Source of the DNA: Brachionus plicatilis
Taxonomy: Eukaryota; Rotifera; Eurotatoria; Ploima; Brachionidae
Assembly (NCBI GenBank): GCA_010279815.1
Contig: QEOQ01000493.1
Span: 186,001-250,000 of the forward strand
DNA length: 64,000 nucleotides
Direction: 5' to 3'
Part shown: in pieces, positions 42,850-53,444 of the stretch
How the letters are laid out: every line of letters starts with the position of its first letter
Position numbering within the stretch: the stretch's first letter is position 1
Notes under the pieces: model-generated
What the model saw: the letters and a program-made list of their open reading frames with translations, nothing else
Told to the model about the DNA's origin: nothing
Database searches by the model: none
Translations under genes and position numbers: made by a program

Positions 42850-43446
42850 TGAAACACGCTTACAGTATTTGCTAGTTTTAAAAAAGAACAAAATGAATTG
42901 CGTTATGTAACATTTAATAATGATCAACGGCAACTTAGCGAATGTTCATGTCCAAATTGGAATAAAAATTATATTTGTAAACATGTCATTGGTGTGGCCT
43001 ACAATCTTGGCTTATGTCAATTTCCATCTTTTGATTTTAACATAGAGTGCTATTCAAAAAGAGGAAGATTAAAAACAGCAAATATGGCATTAGTGACTAA
43101 GAAATCTACTGGATCAACGAATCCAGTTTTACAAAGGATCAATCATGAAAATCAAATTTCAATGGTCGATGAACAACAACATGATAATCATATGGCACCT
43201 ATTTCACAGCTATCAAAACAAGAGAACAATGTTATCAGTATATTGCTCATTCAACCGACTTCGTCAATAACTATTAAAAAAATAAACTCAAAAGAGGCTC
43301 CAAAAAATAGAGGCCGTCTAACAAAAATCAATAAAATCAATAAAAAACAAACAACTAATTTACTTCCTATTACAAATGTGTTACATTTTTTTATTTTTTT
43401 AGCTACGAAAATATCAATTATTTTAAAATTGTCAGTGATTTCATAA
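42850..43446 (+). pseudogene. MULE-type transposase C-terminus with SWIM zinc finger (remnant or partial gene)
   Basis: The open frame from about 42870 reads ASFKKEQNELRYVTFNN, then a SWIM finger C-S-C ... C-K-H (ECSCPNWNKNYICKHVIGVA), the zinc-binding module at the C-terminus of Mutator-like (MULE) transposases and of some FAR1/ZSWIM proteins derived from them. A Lys/Arg-rich tail with KNRGRLTKINKINKK (AT-hook-like GRP-type) follows, then a hydrophobic end and stop at 43446. No MULE DDE domain is visible upstream, so the piece is truncated, or upstream exons fall in or beyond the gap. The frame being open for about 190 codons suggests a young remnant or a selected product. Confidence 0.55.
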
Positions 43447-43871
43447 ATTTCTTTTAGTTTCTTTTTAGAAAAAATAAAATAAGCGATTAAATAAAAAAAG
43501 TATGTCTTAATTATATTTTTTTTAACTTTCAAAAGCATAATTAGTTTCATTTTAGGTTTGTTTTGTAATATAAAAGAGAAATTTGACGGCCAATTAACTA
43601 TAATTGACGGGCAAAAAATAAATCCACGGCTTTTACATGACCGTGAATTTACCTGGACAAAAATTGATGGACTATAGTCCGTATTCATGACAAGTCCCGA
43701 GTTTTTTTATTGAAAAAAGCTTAATAAATAATAAAATATAAAAAGCTCTTTCAGTTTATTATTCTTTTATGTTTATTTACTACTTACAATATTATATTGC
43801 TGGTATAATAAAATTATATCATTTGATATTGGTTGGTTTAAATTTTGGGAAAATTACGACTTTTTTTTCAC

Positions 43872-43878
43872 TATAAAA
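43872..43878 (+). promoter_or_regulatory. TATA box of the 80-residue ORF
   Basis: TATAAAA stands 45 bases before the ATG at 43923, after a T-rich run; the spacing allows a 5' leader of about 15-20 nt. Confidence 0.5.
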
Positions 43879-43922
43879 AGACATCAATTTCCAATATTTT
43901 TTTTAAATAATATTTTTTTAAA

Positions 43923-44165
43923 ATGTCAGCTGAACACTATTTCAAAAAAGCCTTACGTCGATACAAAGATGATGACACGCATGGAGCCGAACATTATTTT
44001 AAGAAAGCGTCGAAATGTTCAGATGCTGATTTACTTAAAGATCATTGGAAAGATAAAGTTCGTGAAAAAGGATTATCCACTTCTGAAATTGAAAATTTTT
44101 TAATTATAATAATGGGAGGATGTGGATCACCAGGAGGAAGAGATAACCGATGCGACATTCTATAA
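43923..44165 (+). CDS. Uncharacterised 80-residue protein with internal duplication
   Basis: An ATG-to-stop frame with a TATA box upstream (43872) and AATAAA downstream at about 44190, so it has all parts of a compact intronless gene. The first 30 residues contain a duplication (SAEHYFKKALRRYKDDD, then GAEHYFKKASK). The middle is charged (LLKDHWKDKVREKGLSTSEI), and the end is hydrophobic then Gly-rich (IIIMGGCGSPGGRDN). The duplication could come from a helical repeat or from a slipped 60-bp segment. I do not recognise a family. It sits between transposon remnants, so it could instead be part of a mobile element. Confidence 0.45.
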   Translation: MSAEHYFKKALRRYKDDDTHGAEHYFKKASKCSDADLLKDHWKDKVREKGLSTSEIENFLIIIMGGCGSPGGRDNRCDIL

Positions 44166-44350
44166 AGCTATTTATTTAGAAAATTTATTGAATAAAATTT
44201 ATGAAAAGAGGATTTTTATTTTTCCGATGTCATAATTATTCATTTCCATATGAAGTTTTTGTCTATGATGATAATTTTTGACTTTTCTTTATAAACCACT
44301 CTAGATATAGCCTAGATCCATGATTGGTTAAATTTAAATTACTTTCTTCT

Positions 44351-44549
44351 ACAGTACATTTCTAAACAAAGTTAACAGGCTGCTTAAGCAGTTTTAAAGC
44401 TGCTCTTAAACTGCTTAAACTGTTTTAAACATTGCCCAATCTTTTTTTATTAAAAAGCTTAAAATAAGTTAAACATTACTTAAACCGCTCATAAACACTG
44501 CTTAAGCAATGTTTCGAAACATTGTTAACTTTGTTTAGAAATGTACTGT
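44351..44549. repeat. 199-bp element with perfect 27-bp terminal inverted repeats
   Basis: 44351-44377 (starting ACAGTACATTTCTAAAC) is the exact reverse complement of 44523-44549. Inside are many short inverted CTGCTTAAGCAG-type words (GCTTAAGCAG, AAACTGCTTAAACTG, CACTGCTTAAGCAATG). CAG...CTG ends recall hAT or CACTA MITEs, but I see no clear target-site duplication. Perfect TIRs argue for recent mobility. Confidence 0.75.
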
Positions 44550-45058
44550 TTGCTTCAATCTTCTTTTAATCTTTAATTTAAAATTATAATAGACGTAAAA
44601 AAATAGAATTTATCTATGAATTTATATTAAAATTTAAAGAAAAAATTATCCAAGCATATTTTTCAAAACAAATAATTTAAGAACTACAGAAATATATATA
44701 AATAAGTTCGAATTAACATGAGATAATTTTATAAATTATCTCTTCTCCAAATGGCAAATTTTTTTCTATATTAAATTTTTAGAAATAATTCCGTAATTAT
44801 ATTTCAAATTTTAATGTGATTAAGTATTGAGTTTAAATTTAACAACGTTATTTCATAAAAGTTAAATAGAAAAAAACTTGCCAAATATATCCCAAAATTT
44901 TCTTCATAAATTTTTCACGAAAGATTTTTTAGAGAATCCGTAAAGGGACTACAAAAAATCTCTAAAAACGTTTTGACTGGTAGAACAGATTTAAGTTTCA
45001 AAAGAGAATATAGAGATGTCACTTTAGAATCTTTTACATGCTATAACAGCGTGTCAAT

Positions 45059-45078
45059 AAAATAGAGTACTCTATTTT
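45059..45078. repeat. 20-bp perfect palindrome shared with 6424-6443
   Basis: AAAATAGAGTACTCTATTTT followed by AAAGACATGTCA. The other copy, 38.6 kb away, has the same palindrome with the flank on the other side (TGACAAGTCTTT). This marks a second relic of the 6386-6700 element. Confidence 0.6.
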
Positions 45079-45406
45079 AAAGACATGTCACTCAATTCGG
45101 AAGATAACGTTAGAATAAAATTTTAGTTTTTAGTTTTAGTTTTAAAAAATTTATCCCAGAATATTCTGAGAAGCTTTCACTAGAATTAGCACCCAATATC
45201 AAAATTAAAAAAAAAGAATTAATAGCTAGAAATTATATGATGACTTAATTTCTCTAACAGTTTAGTAACCCATCTTTTTTTCAAAATATAGCCATTCTGA
45301 GACTTAAAAATAATTTTTTTATTTATTAAATGATCTAAATTTATCTTTAATTTTTTATTCCATAATCTTTTTTTTTCTTATTCGCTCCTTGCGAAGCATA
45401 GAGTCA

Positions 45407-45547
45407 TTACTTCCGATTTGCAGACAAGTCGATCCTTTTCCATAACAATTTTTTCTCCTCATGGCATTGGATTTCAGTGAGCTTTTTCTCTTTAGTGATT
45501 TTTGACCTCCAACTCACTACTGGTCGTCCTACTTTCTGTCTTGACTT
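45407..45547 (-). pseudogene. Possible retroelement ORF C-terminal fragment
   Basis: The minus strand gives about 45 open codons of coding-like composition, KSRQKVGRPVVSWRS, ending in ...LLWKRIDLSANRK and a stop. GRP-x-x-x-W is typical of the last part of several LINE ORF2 proteins (after the reverse transcriptase). It is short, with no second domain, so this is tentative. Confidence 0.3.
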
Positions 45548-45571
45548 GTTTACTCAGATTGTTTAACACAT

Positions 45572-45916
45572 TAAGGACTGGCGGTGTCAATTTGACACTT
45601 TTAGAGTAAAAATCTTTAAATATTTATTTTTTGAAAAAAGTTTTTGAAAATTTATTTTACAAACTTTATTGTCTATCAAAAACAAAAGTAAAAATTGAAA
45701 TTTTGAATTAAAAAAATTGAATCTTCATGCAAAAAAAAAATATACCTGTAAGGACCGGCGGTATTAATTAGACAAATTTTTTCAATAGACTTAAAACTTA
45801 TTTAGGATAAAATATTTTTTTTCATATTTAGTCTTTTTAACTTCAGAAAACCTAAAATTTGTCGAGTATTTTGCATGTTTATATAAGAAGTGTCAATTTG
45901 ACACCGCCGGTCTTTA
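45572..45916. repeat. Element with 29-bp TIRs containing GTGTCAATTTGACAC (piggyBac-like ends)
   Basis: The left end TAAGGACTGGCGGTGTCAAT and the right end (read on the minus strand) TAAAGACCGGCGGTGTCAAT agree over 29 bases with two differences. The outside bases are TTAA on the left and TTTA on the right, compatible with a TTAA target used by piggyBac elements. A third, internal copy of the terminal motif (TAAGGACCGGCGGTATTAAT) is at 45749. No transposase is inside. Confidence 0.65.
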
Positions 45917-46341
45917 GAGGTATAAAAAATATCGGGATTTTGAGTGTTAAATAAAAGTCTTATTATGCTTTTCTATCACGCAAATGTCATATTACTGATT
46001 AAAAACAAATTATTTCAAAAATTTATAAGTCAATGAAAAAATTAAAAATGTAAAATCAATATTTCAGTTTAATTAACCCTATTTTAAAGTTTAATTTTAA
46101 TAATAATACATTAAATTTAAGCGATTTTTAACTTTTTTCAGAATTAATTTAACCAGTTTTCAAAAAATTTTGTTGATGATTGGTTTTATATTGAATAAAA
46201 GACAAAAATCCATCACAAATATGAATAATATAATAAGTATTGACAATGATAAAATTATTTATATTGCCTCTATTGTTTGAAATATTTTTATTTATGTGAA
46301 TAATTATTTGTATTTTAAAAACTTGTTTTTTTCCAATTTTT

Positions 46342-47363
46342 TTAAGCTTTTGACATTTCTTTTGAGCGATTTGAAAAACTTCCACTGTTCATGTTGCTAT
46401 TCGATGCATTTATATCAGTTAATTTGTCGAGAATGGGTTTTACTTCGGCCTCTGTCAATTTTATTTGAGTTTCCAAAATTTCCATATCAACAATTTCTTT
46501 ATTTTTTTCAAGCCAATCCATTGTTTCAGCATAAACTTTGTCCAATTTTTTCTTATCATCTTTGGAAAATTTATTTTGATTTCTTTCCGAATCAGATGCA
46601 ATTAATTTAACATCATTTATATTGTCAATAAATGTTTGTCTTTTTTCTTAAATTAATAATAATAGAAAAAAAGAATTTTTTAAAATTTTAATCTAAATAT
46701 ACCAGCATAGTTCAAATATTCTAAAAGCTGATGGTGATTATATCGAATGGTTAAATCGCGAGGTGTCTCACCAGTTTTAGTCTTAGATCTTAATAGAGCA
46801 CTTCCGAGGGTTCTTAAATTAGGATTTGAGCTGCTACTTTTTGTACTTTGCATTGTGGCATTTGAATTGGATACAAAATCGTCAATTGAAGGGTCCAGAA
46901 TCAATTTTTGTTGTTCTATCAAAAATTTGACCAAATCAAGTCTTCCCCAAATACAAGCATAATGTAAAAAGTTGTACGAATTAGCTGGTTTCAATAAACC
47001 CCTGAGATTAAAAACATTTTCATCAATTTTTTCATCAGTCCGAAGCAAAATAGCCCGAATAAATTCTTTATTGCCCATTTGAGCAGCTAGATCAAAAGCA
47101 GTTTTACCATGTTCATCTCGTCTGTCAAATAGTTTATTTTCAGCTATAAAGCTGGCCAAAGGATGCTCCTTGGCATCAAATGCACCACAAATTGATTGGT
47201 ATTCATTTTTTAAAGCACACTGTAAAACAAAATTTTCATCCAAAGCCAAAGTTTCTATATCAGGTGGCGAAAATCTTTCGATAGCTTCTTTAGAAATTTT
47301 ATTATTCTTTTTCTTGTTATTTGGAGTAGAGGTCATTCTAGGTGCACGATACCTTGGTGTCAA
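46342..47363 (-). CDS. ANKRD45: Ankyrin repeat domain protein 45
   Basis: Two exons, 46703-47363 and 46342-46646, 321 residues. Two ankyrin repeats are clear: DEHGKTAFDLAAQMGNKEFI and SYNFLHYACIWGRLDLVKFL, then a third degraded one (KTGETPRDLTIRYNHHQLLEYLNYAG). The C-terminal exon (WLEKNKEIVDMEILETQIKL..., TEAEVKPILDKLTD) matches the HSP70-lid-like helical tail that marks ANKRD45. The order ankyrin then this tail identifies the family. ANKRD45 is a ciliary/midbody protein linked to cilium function and cell division. An N-terminal basic Arg/Lys segment is present. It is head-to-head with MAK16 (397 bp between ATGs). Confidence 0.85.
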
Positions 47364-47760
47364 AATTTTGAAAAAAAATCCTTAGTATAATAAGGATCAA
47401 TTAAGCAATTAAAAATTAAAACCATGGAAACATGAGGAGTCATTTTCAAGTATGTCAAAATGTAATGTTAATTTTGAGTTTGGGCCATTGAGTAAACTTG
47501 ACCAATTTTTAAAAATTATAAGAAAAAAAAACAATTGACTGATTATTTAGTTTAATAATTAATCATTTATTATCTATTCAAATTTTTATTAGACACTTTA
47601 AATGCACCTAAAATTTATTTAATTTACCTATGCAAATTTAATGAATTCCAATATTCTTTTTCTTTCATTTATACCAATTTTAAAACCCATGTGCATATGA
47701 TAATTTGCAATAATTAAAGAGAATAAATTTTTAAAATCCAAAATTTGAACTTAAACAAAA
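47364..47760. promoter_or_regulatory. Intergenic region between divergent ANKRD45 and MAK16
   Basis: 397 bp separates the two start codons; it probably contains both promoters. No motif stands out. Confidence 0.45.
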
Positions 47761-49033
47761 ATGCAACAAGACGATGTAAATTAAAAAAAAAAATTATCTA
47801 TTTTATTTAAAACATGATAAAAATTTTTATTAGGTCATTTGGGGAATCATAAACGGCCAGTTTTGTTCATTCAAAACGCGGACAAAAACTCAAAAATTTT
47901 GCAGAAATGAATACAATCTCACTGGTTTGTGTAATCGTGCCTCGTGTCCATTGGCAAACAGTCAATATGCCACAGTCAGAGAAGAAAAAGGTAACTTCAA
48001 ATTAAGAGATTTTTAATCTAATTAATTGGTTGATCAGGTGTTTGTTATCTGTACATGAAAACTGTTGAAAGATCGCATTTTCCCTCAAAGCTGTGGGAGA
48101 AGGTTAAGCTATCTAGAAATTATGAAAAAGCCATGGAACAGATAAGTCGTAATTTAATTTACTGGCCAAAGTAAGCAAGATTTCTAAAAAAAATAAAAAA
48201 AATTTATAAAAAGATTTTTAATAGATTTATTAAACACAAATGCAAGCAAAGATTTACAAAAATAACTCAGTATTTGACCAGAATTAGGCGTTTAACATTG
48301 AATAACACGTAATTTAAAAAAAAATTTAGATTTTTGAAGAGAAAAATTTAATTTTTGTTCATTTTTAGTAAAACACTTGTTCCATTAAAACGAAAAATCG
48401 AACGAAGAGAAAACCGAAAAGAAAACAAGGCCTTAGTAGCTGCCAACATTGATCAAGCTATTGAAAAAGAGTTATTGGAGAGACTTAAAAAAGGAACCTA
48501 TGGAGATATTTACAATTTTCCGATGACTGCTTTTGACAAGGTTCTTGATGAAGAAGAGTTAAGTGAAAATGAAGAGACTGAATGGGAAAAAAATCCAGAA
48601 CTTGAGAAAGAAATGGAAGAAGAATCTGTAATTCTTTCCCAGAAGAAATTTACCTTTTTTATCAATTGTAACTTAGGATGAAGAAGTTAGAGAATTTGTG
48701 GCAGATTTCGAAGAGAGTGATGAAGAAATTGAAGATATGGATGAGAAACTTGATGATGAAGGTGAAGTAGATAGCGATTTTGAACAAGAGGATGATATTA
48801 GTGATTCCGAACTTTTGGGAGATGATGATGGAATCGATGATGACGAAGAATCTGATAGTAAAGTATCGAAAAGAGCTGCCAACCTCAAAGAAGTCAGAAA
48901 TAAAAAGAAAAAAGCAAATTATAAAAAAATAAATGGTAAAAAATCAATCAAAATTGAATACGAAACTGAACGAAATTCCGTTAAAAAAAGCAAGTTAAAA
49001 AACTCTAGAAATAGTGGTACAATTTCATTTTAA
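47761..49033 (+). CDS. MAK16: MAK16, large ribosomal subunit (60S) biogenesis factor
   Basis: Six exons: 47761-47775 (only 15 nt, MQQDD), 47834-47990, 48038-48170, 48225-48308, 48369-48627, 48677-49033; 334 residues. MAK16 is a nucleolar factor needed for 60S subunit assembly, with an N-terminal zinc-binding L28e-like part. Near-identical family strings: [95 protein letters not shown] and [20 protein letters not shown]. The C-terminal exon is an acidic Asp/Glu tract followed by a basic Lys tail, as usual. The 15-nt first coding exon would be missed by most gene finders but matches the family N-terminus. Confidence 0.95.
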
Positions 49034-49592
49034 TTGAATAAAAAATTAAAAAAAAATCAATTTTCTTTTATTTCTTCTTAAATTATAGGGCTTTAATTAT
49101 CCCTTCAATTTTAAAAAATAGTTAAACTTTTTTTAAAAATTAAAGAAAAAATTGTTTATTAGAAAGTTTGTTCTATCATTATTTATATAAAAAAGTAATT
49201 TTTTTTTGAACGGCAATTAATTTTGTACAGTGGTGGTCAAGAAAATAATTAAAAAATAAAGTTGGATATTTTTTCCATCAATTAATAAATTTCAAAATTT
49301 ACTATTTAACAAATAATTTTGTCTTATTTTTTTTTTAAATTTAAATAGAGCTATAAATAATATATTAAGCATAAATTTAAATTTTTCTATTTTAATAAAT
49401 TATTATTTTTGAAAATATGTATAATTAAATGGCTATCAGCATACAATGCATAAAATTTACTGTTAGACCAGTAATTATTTAAATTTACGTTTTATAAAAA
49501 TACTATACATTTTTTTTCACTTAAATCTTGATGATGAAATATTGCTTTTAAATAAATTCAATCAATTATATTTTAGATTTTAAGGTTAAAAA
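49034..49592. other. AT-rich intergenic stretch
   Basis: Between the MAK16 stop and the MRPL45 ATG; holds the MRPL45 promoter. Nothing else recognised. Confidence 0.5.
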
Positions 49593-50855
49593 ATGCTGTC
49601 AATAATGAATAAGTATCGTAATATATTTTTGCACTCTCAAACTATGTTATCAGCTTTTGAACAGACAGCAACAAGATCTATGGCAACACATTGGGATCCG
49701 AAATTTAGACGTCTAAGAAAAAACAAATTTACCAAACCAAAATTGCTTGAATTTGACACAAATACCAAAGATAAGGTAAAAAGAGGAATTGAGCCGCCTA
49801 CTTCATTTATTTATAAGCCTATAAATATCACTTCCTCAAGTAAAAAAAAATAAATCAAATAAACTAGTTTATTATCAAAAATTTAAATAGAGGAAATATT
49901 CGATCCGTATATTCCGCCTGAAGGTGATGGAAAAGCTTCCCTTTTTTCCAAAGAAGTAATCCTTAAATGTCTGCATTAAAATTAACTCATTTATATCTAA
50001 CATTAAATAGTTTGCCAAAGGAGCTGTTGAAAAAATTACCAAAACAACAAGCAAGAAATTCAAACATCTAAGACTGATTAAAAAAAGCGATAATTCTTTT
50101 GACGAAAATCTATTTGCAGAAACAGCTCAGCAGATTTATATTGATGCTCATAGCACATTGAGCAAGTAAATTATAAAAATCAGTATTTTTTTGTATATCT
50201 AATTTTTACAAAGACGTGACCCGGAAGAAATGTTGAATTTTGTTACTGAAAACGCTTTGATGGTAAGAAATACATTTTTTTCATTTTGCCGTGAATCAAG
50301 TGCATTTTTAAATAATTAAAAAAAAAAAAGAAAATGCATCACAATATGAAATTTAAAACGATTAGATGGAATTGGATTGAATCGTTGGAAGAACCAGTGG
50401 TCAAGCATCTCGTTACCAGAGAAATGCTGGTAAAAACAAATTTATATGCACAAGTGACAGTAAGGATACATTCAAAACAAGTAATTAAAATTTCTCATTT
50501 TTTTACACAATAATAAGTAAAATAATTTTTTCTAAACTTTGTTATTTCTTTAATTTTCTAATTAAAGATGCTTGCGGTCTATGATCGCTTTGGTCGTTTG
50601 GCCTTCGGAAGCGACACTTTGCCAAAAGATGTTCTTGAATATGTAGTTTTCGAAAAGCACCTCTCTGATCCGTATGGCTCATGGAGATTACATGATAAAA
50701 TTGTACCATCTTGGTCACCAGCTAAAACGCCTGTTATCCGTTCATATGCCCTACCTGAACCGTTCAAAACTGATGAGGACCTCGAGAAAAAAATTGTCAG
50801 CAAGTTTAAAGGAGATGATTCACATTTAGATAAAATTCAAGAAGAAAAGGCTTAA
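49593..50855 (+). CDS. MRPL45: Mitochondrial large ribosomal subunit protein mL45
   Basis: Six exons: 49593-49839, 49891-49955, 50011-50165, 50214-50262, 50331-50480, 50568-50855; 317 residues (human 306). mL45 anchors the mitoribosome to the inner membrane near the polypeptide exit. Family marks: [20 protein letters not shown], the TIM44-like domain with [55 protein letters not shown] and the highly conserved end [34 protein letters not shown]. The N-terminus is basic and suits a mitochondrial targeting peptide ([17 protein letters not shown]). The exon with [11 protein letters not shown] follows a long A-run before the acceptor. AATAAA is at about 50876. Confidence 0.93.
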
Positions 50856-51120
50856 AATTTTTTATTTATATTTTAATAAAATTTATTTACAACTTTTAAT
50901 ATGTATCAAAATGCATTTAATAGACACAAAGTTAACTATTTCCTTAAAATATGAACACCATTCGACAAACTCGAAACTAAAATGTATCTAAAAAGAAAAT
51001 TAGTTGAATGACATGAGTAAATTAGATAAATTACTTGCTATCTTGAGATTCGGCAACACTTGTCAAGGTATTTGAAATATAAACTGTTTCAAGCAACTCT
51101 TAAAATTTTTAATAAATCAT

Positions 51121-52513
51121 TTAGAATTTTTTAAACACTTTTAAAGTCTTACTTAAACATTTTACATCCCAGAGACGAACTGTAGAATCATTGCTACATG
51201 ACACAATTTGTGAATCATTGTTTATTATGTTGGCATCAGTAACAGTTTGTTCATGACCATATAGCTCAGCCATCATTTTTCTTTGCCGTAAATCCCACAC
51301 CTATAGAAAATTTCTCTGGATTAGAAATTATCTTAAATCTAAACTAAAATTGTTAACTATTCTTTTTATATCTTAAATTATCATAGTTTTCATCATCAGA
51401 ATTAGCTTAAAATAAAATATGTATTCCTTGAAAATTTAATTTTCTCAAAATTTCGATTAATTTTAAAGAAATTTTTCTATTTACAATTTAAATTAAAAAT
51501 TTTATTTACAGTTATTTCACATCCGTTTCCTTGAAATCCATTGCTAGATGTAATTGCAAAATTACTATCAGAACTTATAAAACAACTAGACTGTATGTAC
51601 TGTTTTTTTGGAAAGTTAAACAAAATTTTTAAACTAAACGGATCCCAGATTCGAACCTCTTTATCTTCACCAGTTTGTATCAAAAGTTTATTGTCTTTTG
51701 ACCAAAATGTGTCAGAAATCTAAAGCAAACTTTAAATCATTAACTAAATTTGAATTAATATTGTGCACTTACAAGATTTCTTGAAATATTAGCCGTACTC
51801 CTCATCTTTCCTGTTCTCAAATCCCATAACTTTAAACTATTATCTCTGGAGCCCGATATCAAATTCATATTTTCTATTCAATTTATTAATTTATTCAATT
51901 GATAGCAAATTTTTTTACTCATTACCATTATCTACCGAAATAGTGGTCACAACTAACTCATGGCCATGTAAATCTAATTCAGGTTTTGGACCTAAACTGT
52001 TCCATAGTTTGATTGTTTTGTCTCTTGAACAGCTTATATATCTATCTATTCGAGGACAGTAGATTGACTTGGGTTTGAAAATTAAATTTTTTTTTTAAAT
52101 AAAAAATTAATTTTACTCTGGTAATGTCTTTTTCATGTCCGTTCCAAACTTTGACTGTTTCACCTTTCACATAATCAAATAGCTCGAGTGTCTTTAAAGA
52201 AAAATACCTAATTTAAATTTCGAAATTAATTTTAAATTTTAGAGCTTACATAATTATTTTGATGACCAAATAAACATTTTGTTCCAAATGCTGTAGTAAT
52301 ACTGAGAACATTATCATATGAGCTCAAGGTATCAATCAATCGAAGACCGTTCATTTCATTAGAATATTTTTCTCTTTTAAAAAAAATCAATAAAATTATC
52401 CTTTTTGTGATGAAATTAAAGTAAAATTACTCCAAAACTATGTTTTCAAGTTTTGCAGAGGATTTTGATGCGGAATTTGATTTTGGTTTAAAAATGCTCA
52501 ATATTTTACCCAT
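51121..52513 (-). CDS. WDR31: WD-repeat protein 31
   Basis: Seven minus-strand exons, 52431-52513, 52250-52373, 52117-52191, 51926-52067, 51773-51873, 51510-51719 and 51121-51300, give 304 residues. WD40 blades end in the usual dipeptides: TVKVWNGHEKDITR, CSRDKTIKLWNSLG, SGSRDNSLKLWDLRTG, TGEDKEVRIWDPFS, VWDLRQRKMMAELYGH, CSNDSTVRLWDVK. The WDR31 signature is ITSSNGFQGNGCEITVWDLR, parallel to the CSNGFGGEGCEATLWDLR region of the human protein, together with KKQYIQSSCFISSD. The N-terminus MGKILSIF has Gly2, fitting N-myristoylation as in MGKQQSKL of human WDR31. The protein is linked to cilia trafficking. It is convergent with MRPL45. Confidence 0.88.
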
Positions 52514-52810
52514 TTAAAGCGAAGCTAGTTTTATTTTTCTAATACTTGAAATCAAGAAATTAATTATTTATCTTGATTTTTGGGATATGATGATCCAAAA
52601 TTAATTAAAATCTTGCCCATTTAAAAAAATTAATTTTAACAAGTATTTTTCATAATTTCTATCCAACTCAAAAATATCTATACATGTTGCCAAGCAACCC
52701 TTAATTATGGTAGACTATAATGAAAAAAAATGTTATATTAATTTATATTTTATTAAATTTATTCTAAAAAAAAGTTAAATTTTATGCTATATCATTGTAT
52801 AAATTGTCAA
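52514..52810. other. WDR31 5' flank / 3' flank of the secreted-protein gene
   Basis: AT-rich; presumably the WDR31 promoter. No further gene. Confidence 0.45.
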
Positions 52811-53392
52811 TTATTCAAAAGATTCCTCTTGAATTTTATTTAGCTTTCCCTTTCTTAATTTTTTTGCTGCCTTTAACTTGGCTCGAAATTGTCTTTGTTT
52901 TGCTTTTATTCTTTGTTTCACATCATCAACCAAAAATTTCAAAACAGCTATATCGTGATTCAAATCAAATAGCTCTCTGTCAGCTATGTTAATCAAGTTT
53001 GCATTTTTGGGAAGAATTAGTGATTCATGAATGAATAAATTTGCCGGTTGAGATGAATTAAAAGAATAAAAGATAAAACCAGCTTGAGCGAAATTTCTGA
53101 ACAAAGCGTTCTCTTTTTTTTTGTGATTTTGTCTTCTATCTCGATCATTGAAATCACTTTCATCCATCTCCTGAATAAAGGTCTGATATGATTGTTGAAG
53201 AGCTGATAAAGTTTGGTTAAAAGACAAAATAGAGTTATTTAGTCTTGGAAAAACAATATCTGGCAATGGTATATCTTGAGAAGTGTCAACAATGGTATGA
53301 GGACTACGGTACGAATTATGATTTTCATCTTGGAGTGGAATTTCTTCAGCGTTTATCGAGGCCAGGATTAAAAGCAAGAAAACTGCAATCAT
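52811..53392 (-). CDS. Small secreted protein, family unknown
   Basis: A single exon of 193 residues. The first 15-16 residues are a clear signal peptide (MIAVFLLLILASINA, cleavage after Ala). Three N-glycosylation sequons are visible (NNS, NQT, NSS). The middle has a DRDRRQNHKKKE basic stretch that could be a processing site, then a hydrophobic segment (NFAQAGFIFYSF), and the end is a Lys/Arg-rich helix (VKQRIKAKQRQFRAKLKAAK and RKGKLNKIQEESFE). Only two of its features suggest order: QTLSALQQSYQTFIQEMDE and the last helix, both amphipathic. I recognise no family. A TATA box (53438) and a short leader suggest high or regulated expression. Confidence 0.7.
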   Translation of the reverse strand: MIAVFLLLILASINAEEIPLQDENHNSYRSPHTIVDTSQDIPLPDIVFPRLNNSILSFNQTLSALQQSYQTFIQEMDESDFNDRDRRQNHKKKENALFRNFAQAGFIFYSFNSSQPANLFIHESLILPKNANLINIADRELFDLNHDIAVLKFLVDDVKQRIKAKQRQFRAKLKAAKKLRKGKLNKIQEESFE

Positions 53393-53437
53393 TTTTGAAC
53401 GATTTATATTTTATTATTTTTACTGTGTGTTAGAATT

Positions 53438-53444
53438 ATTTATA
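53438..53444 (-). promoter_or_regulatory. TATA box of the secreted-protein gene
   Basis: TATAAAT on the minus strand, 46 bases before the ATG at 53392. Confidence 0.55.
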
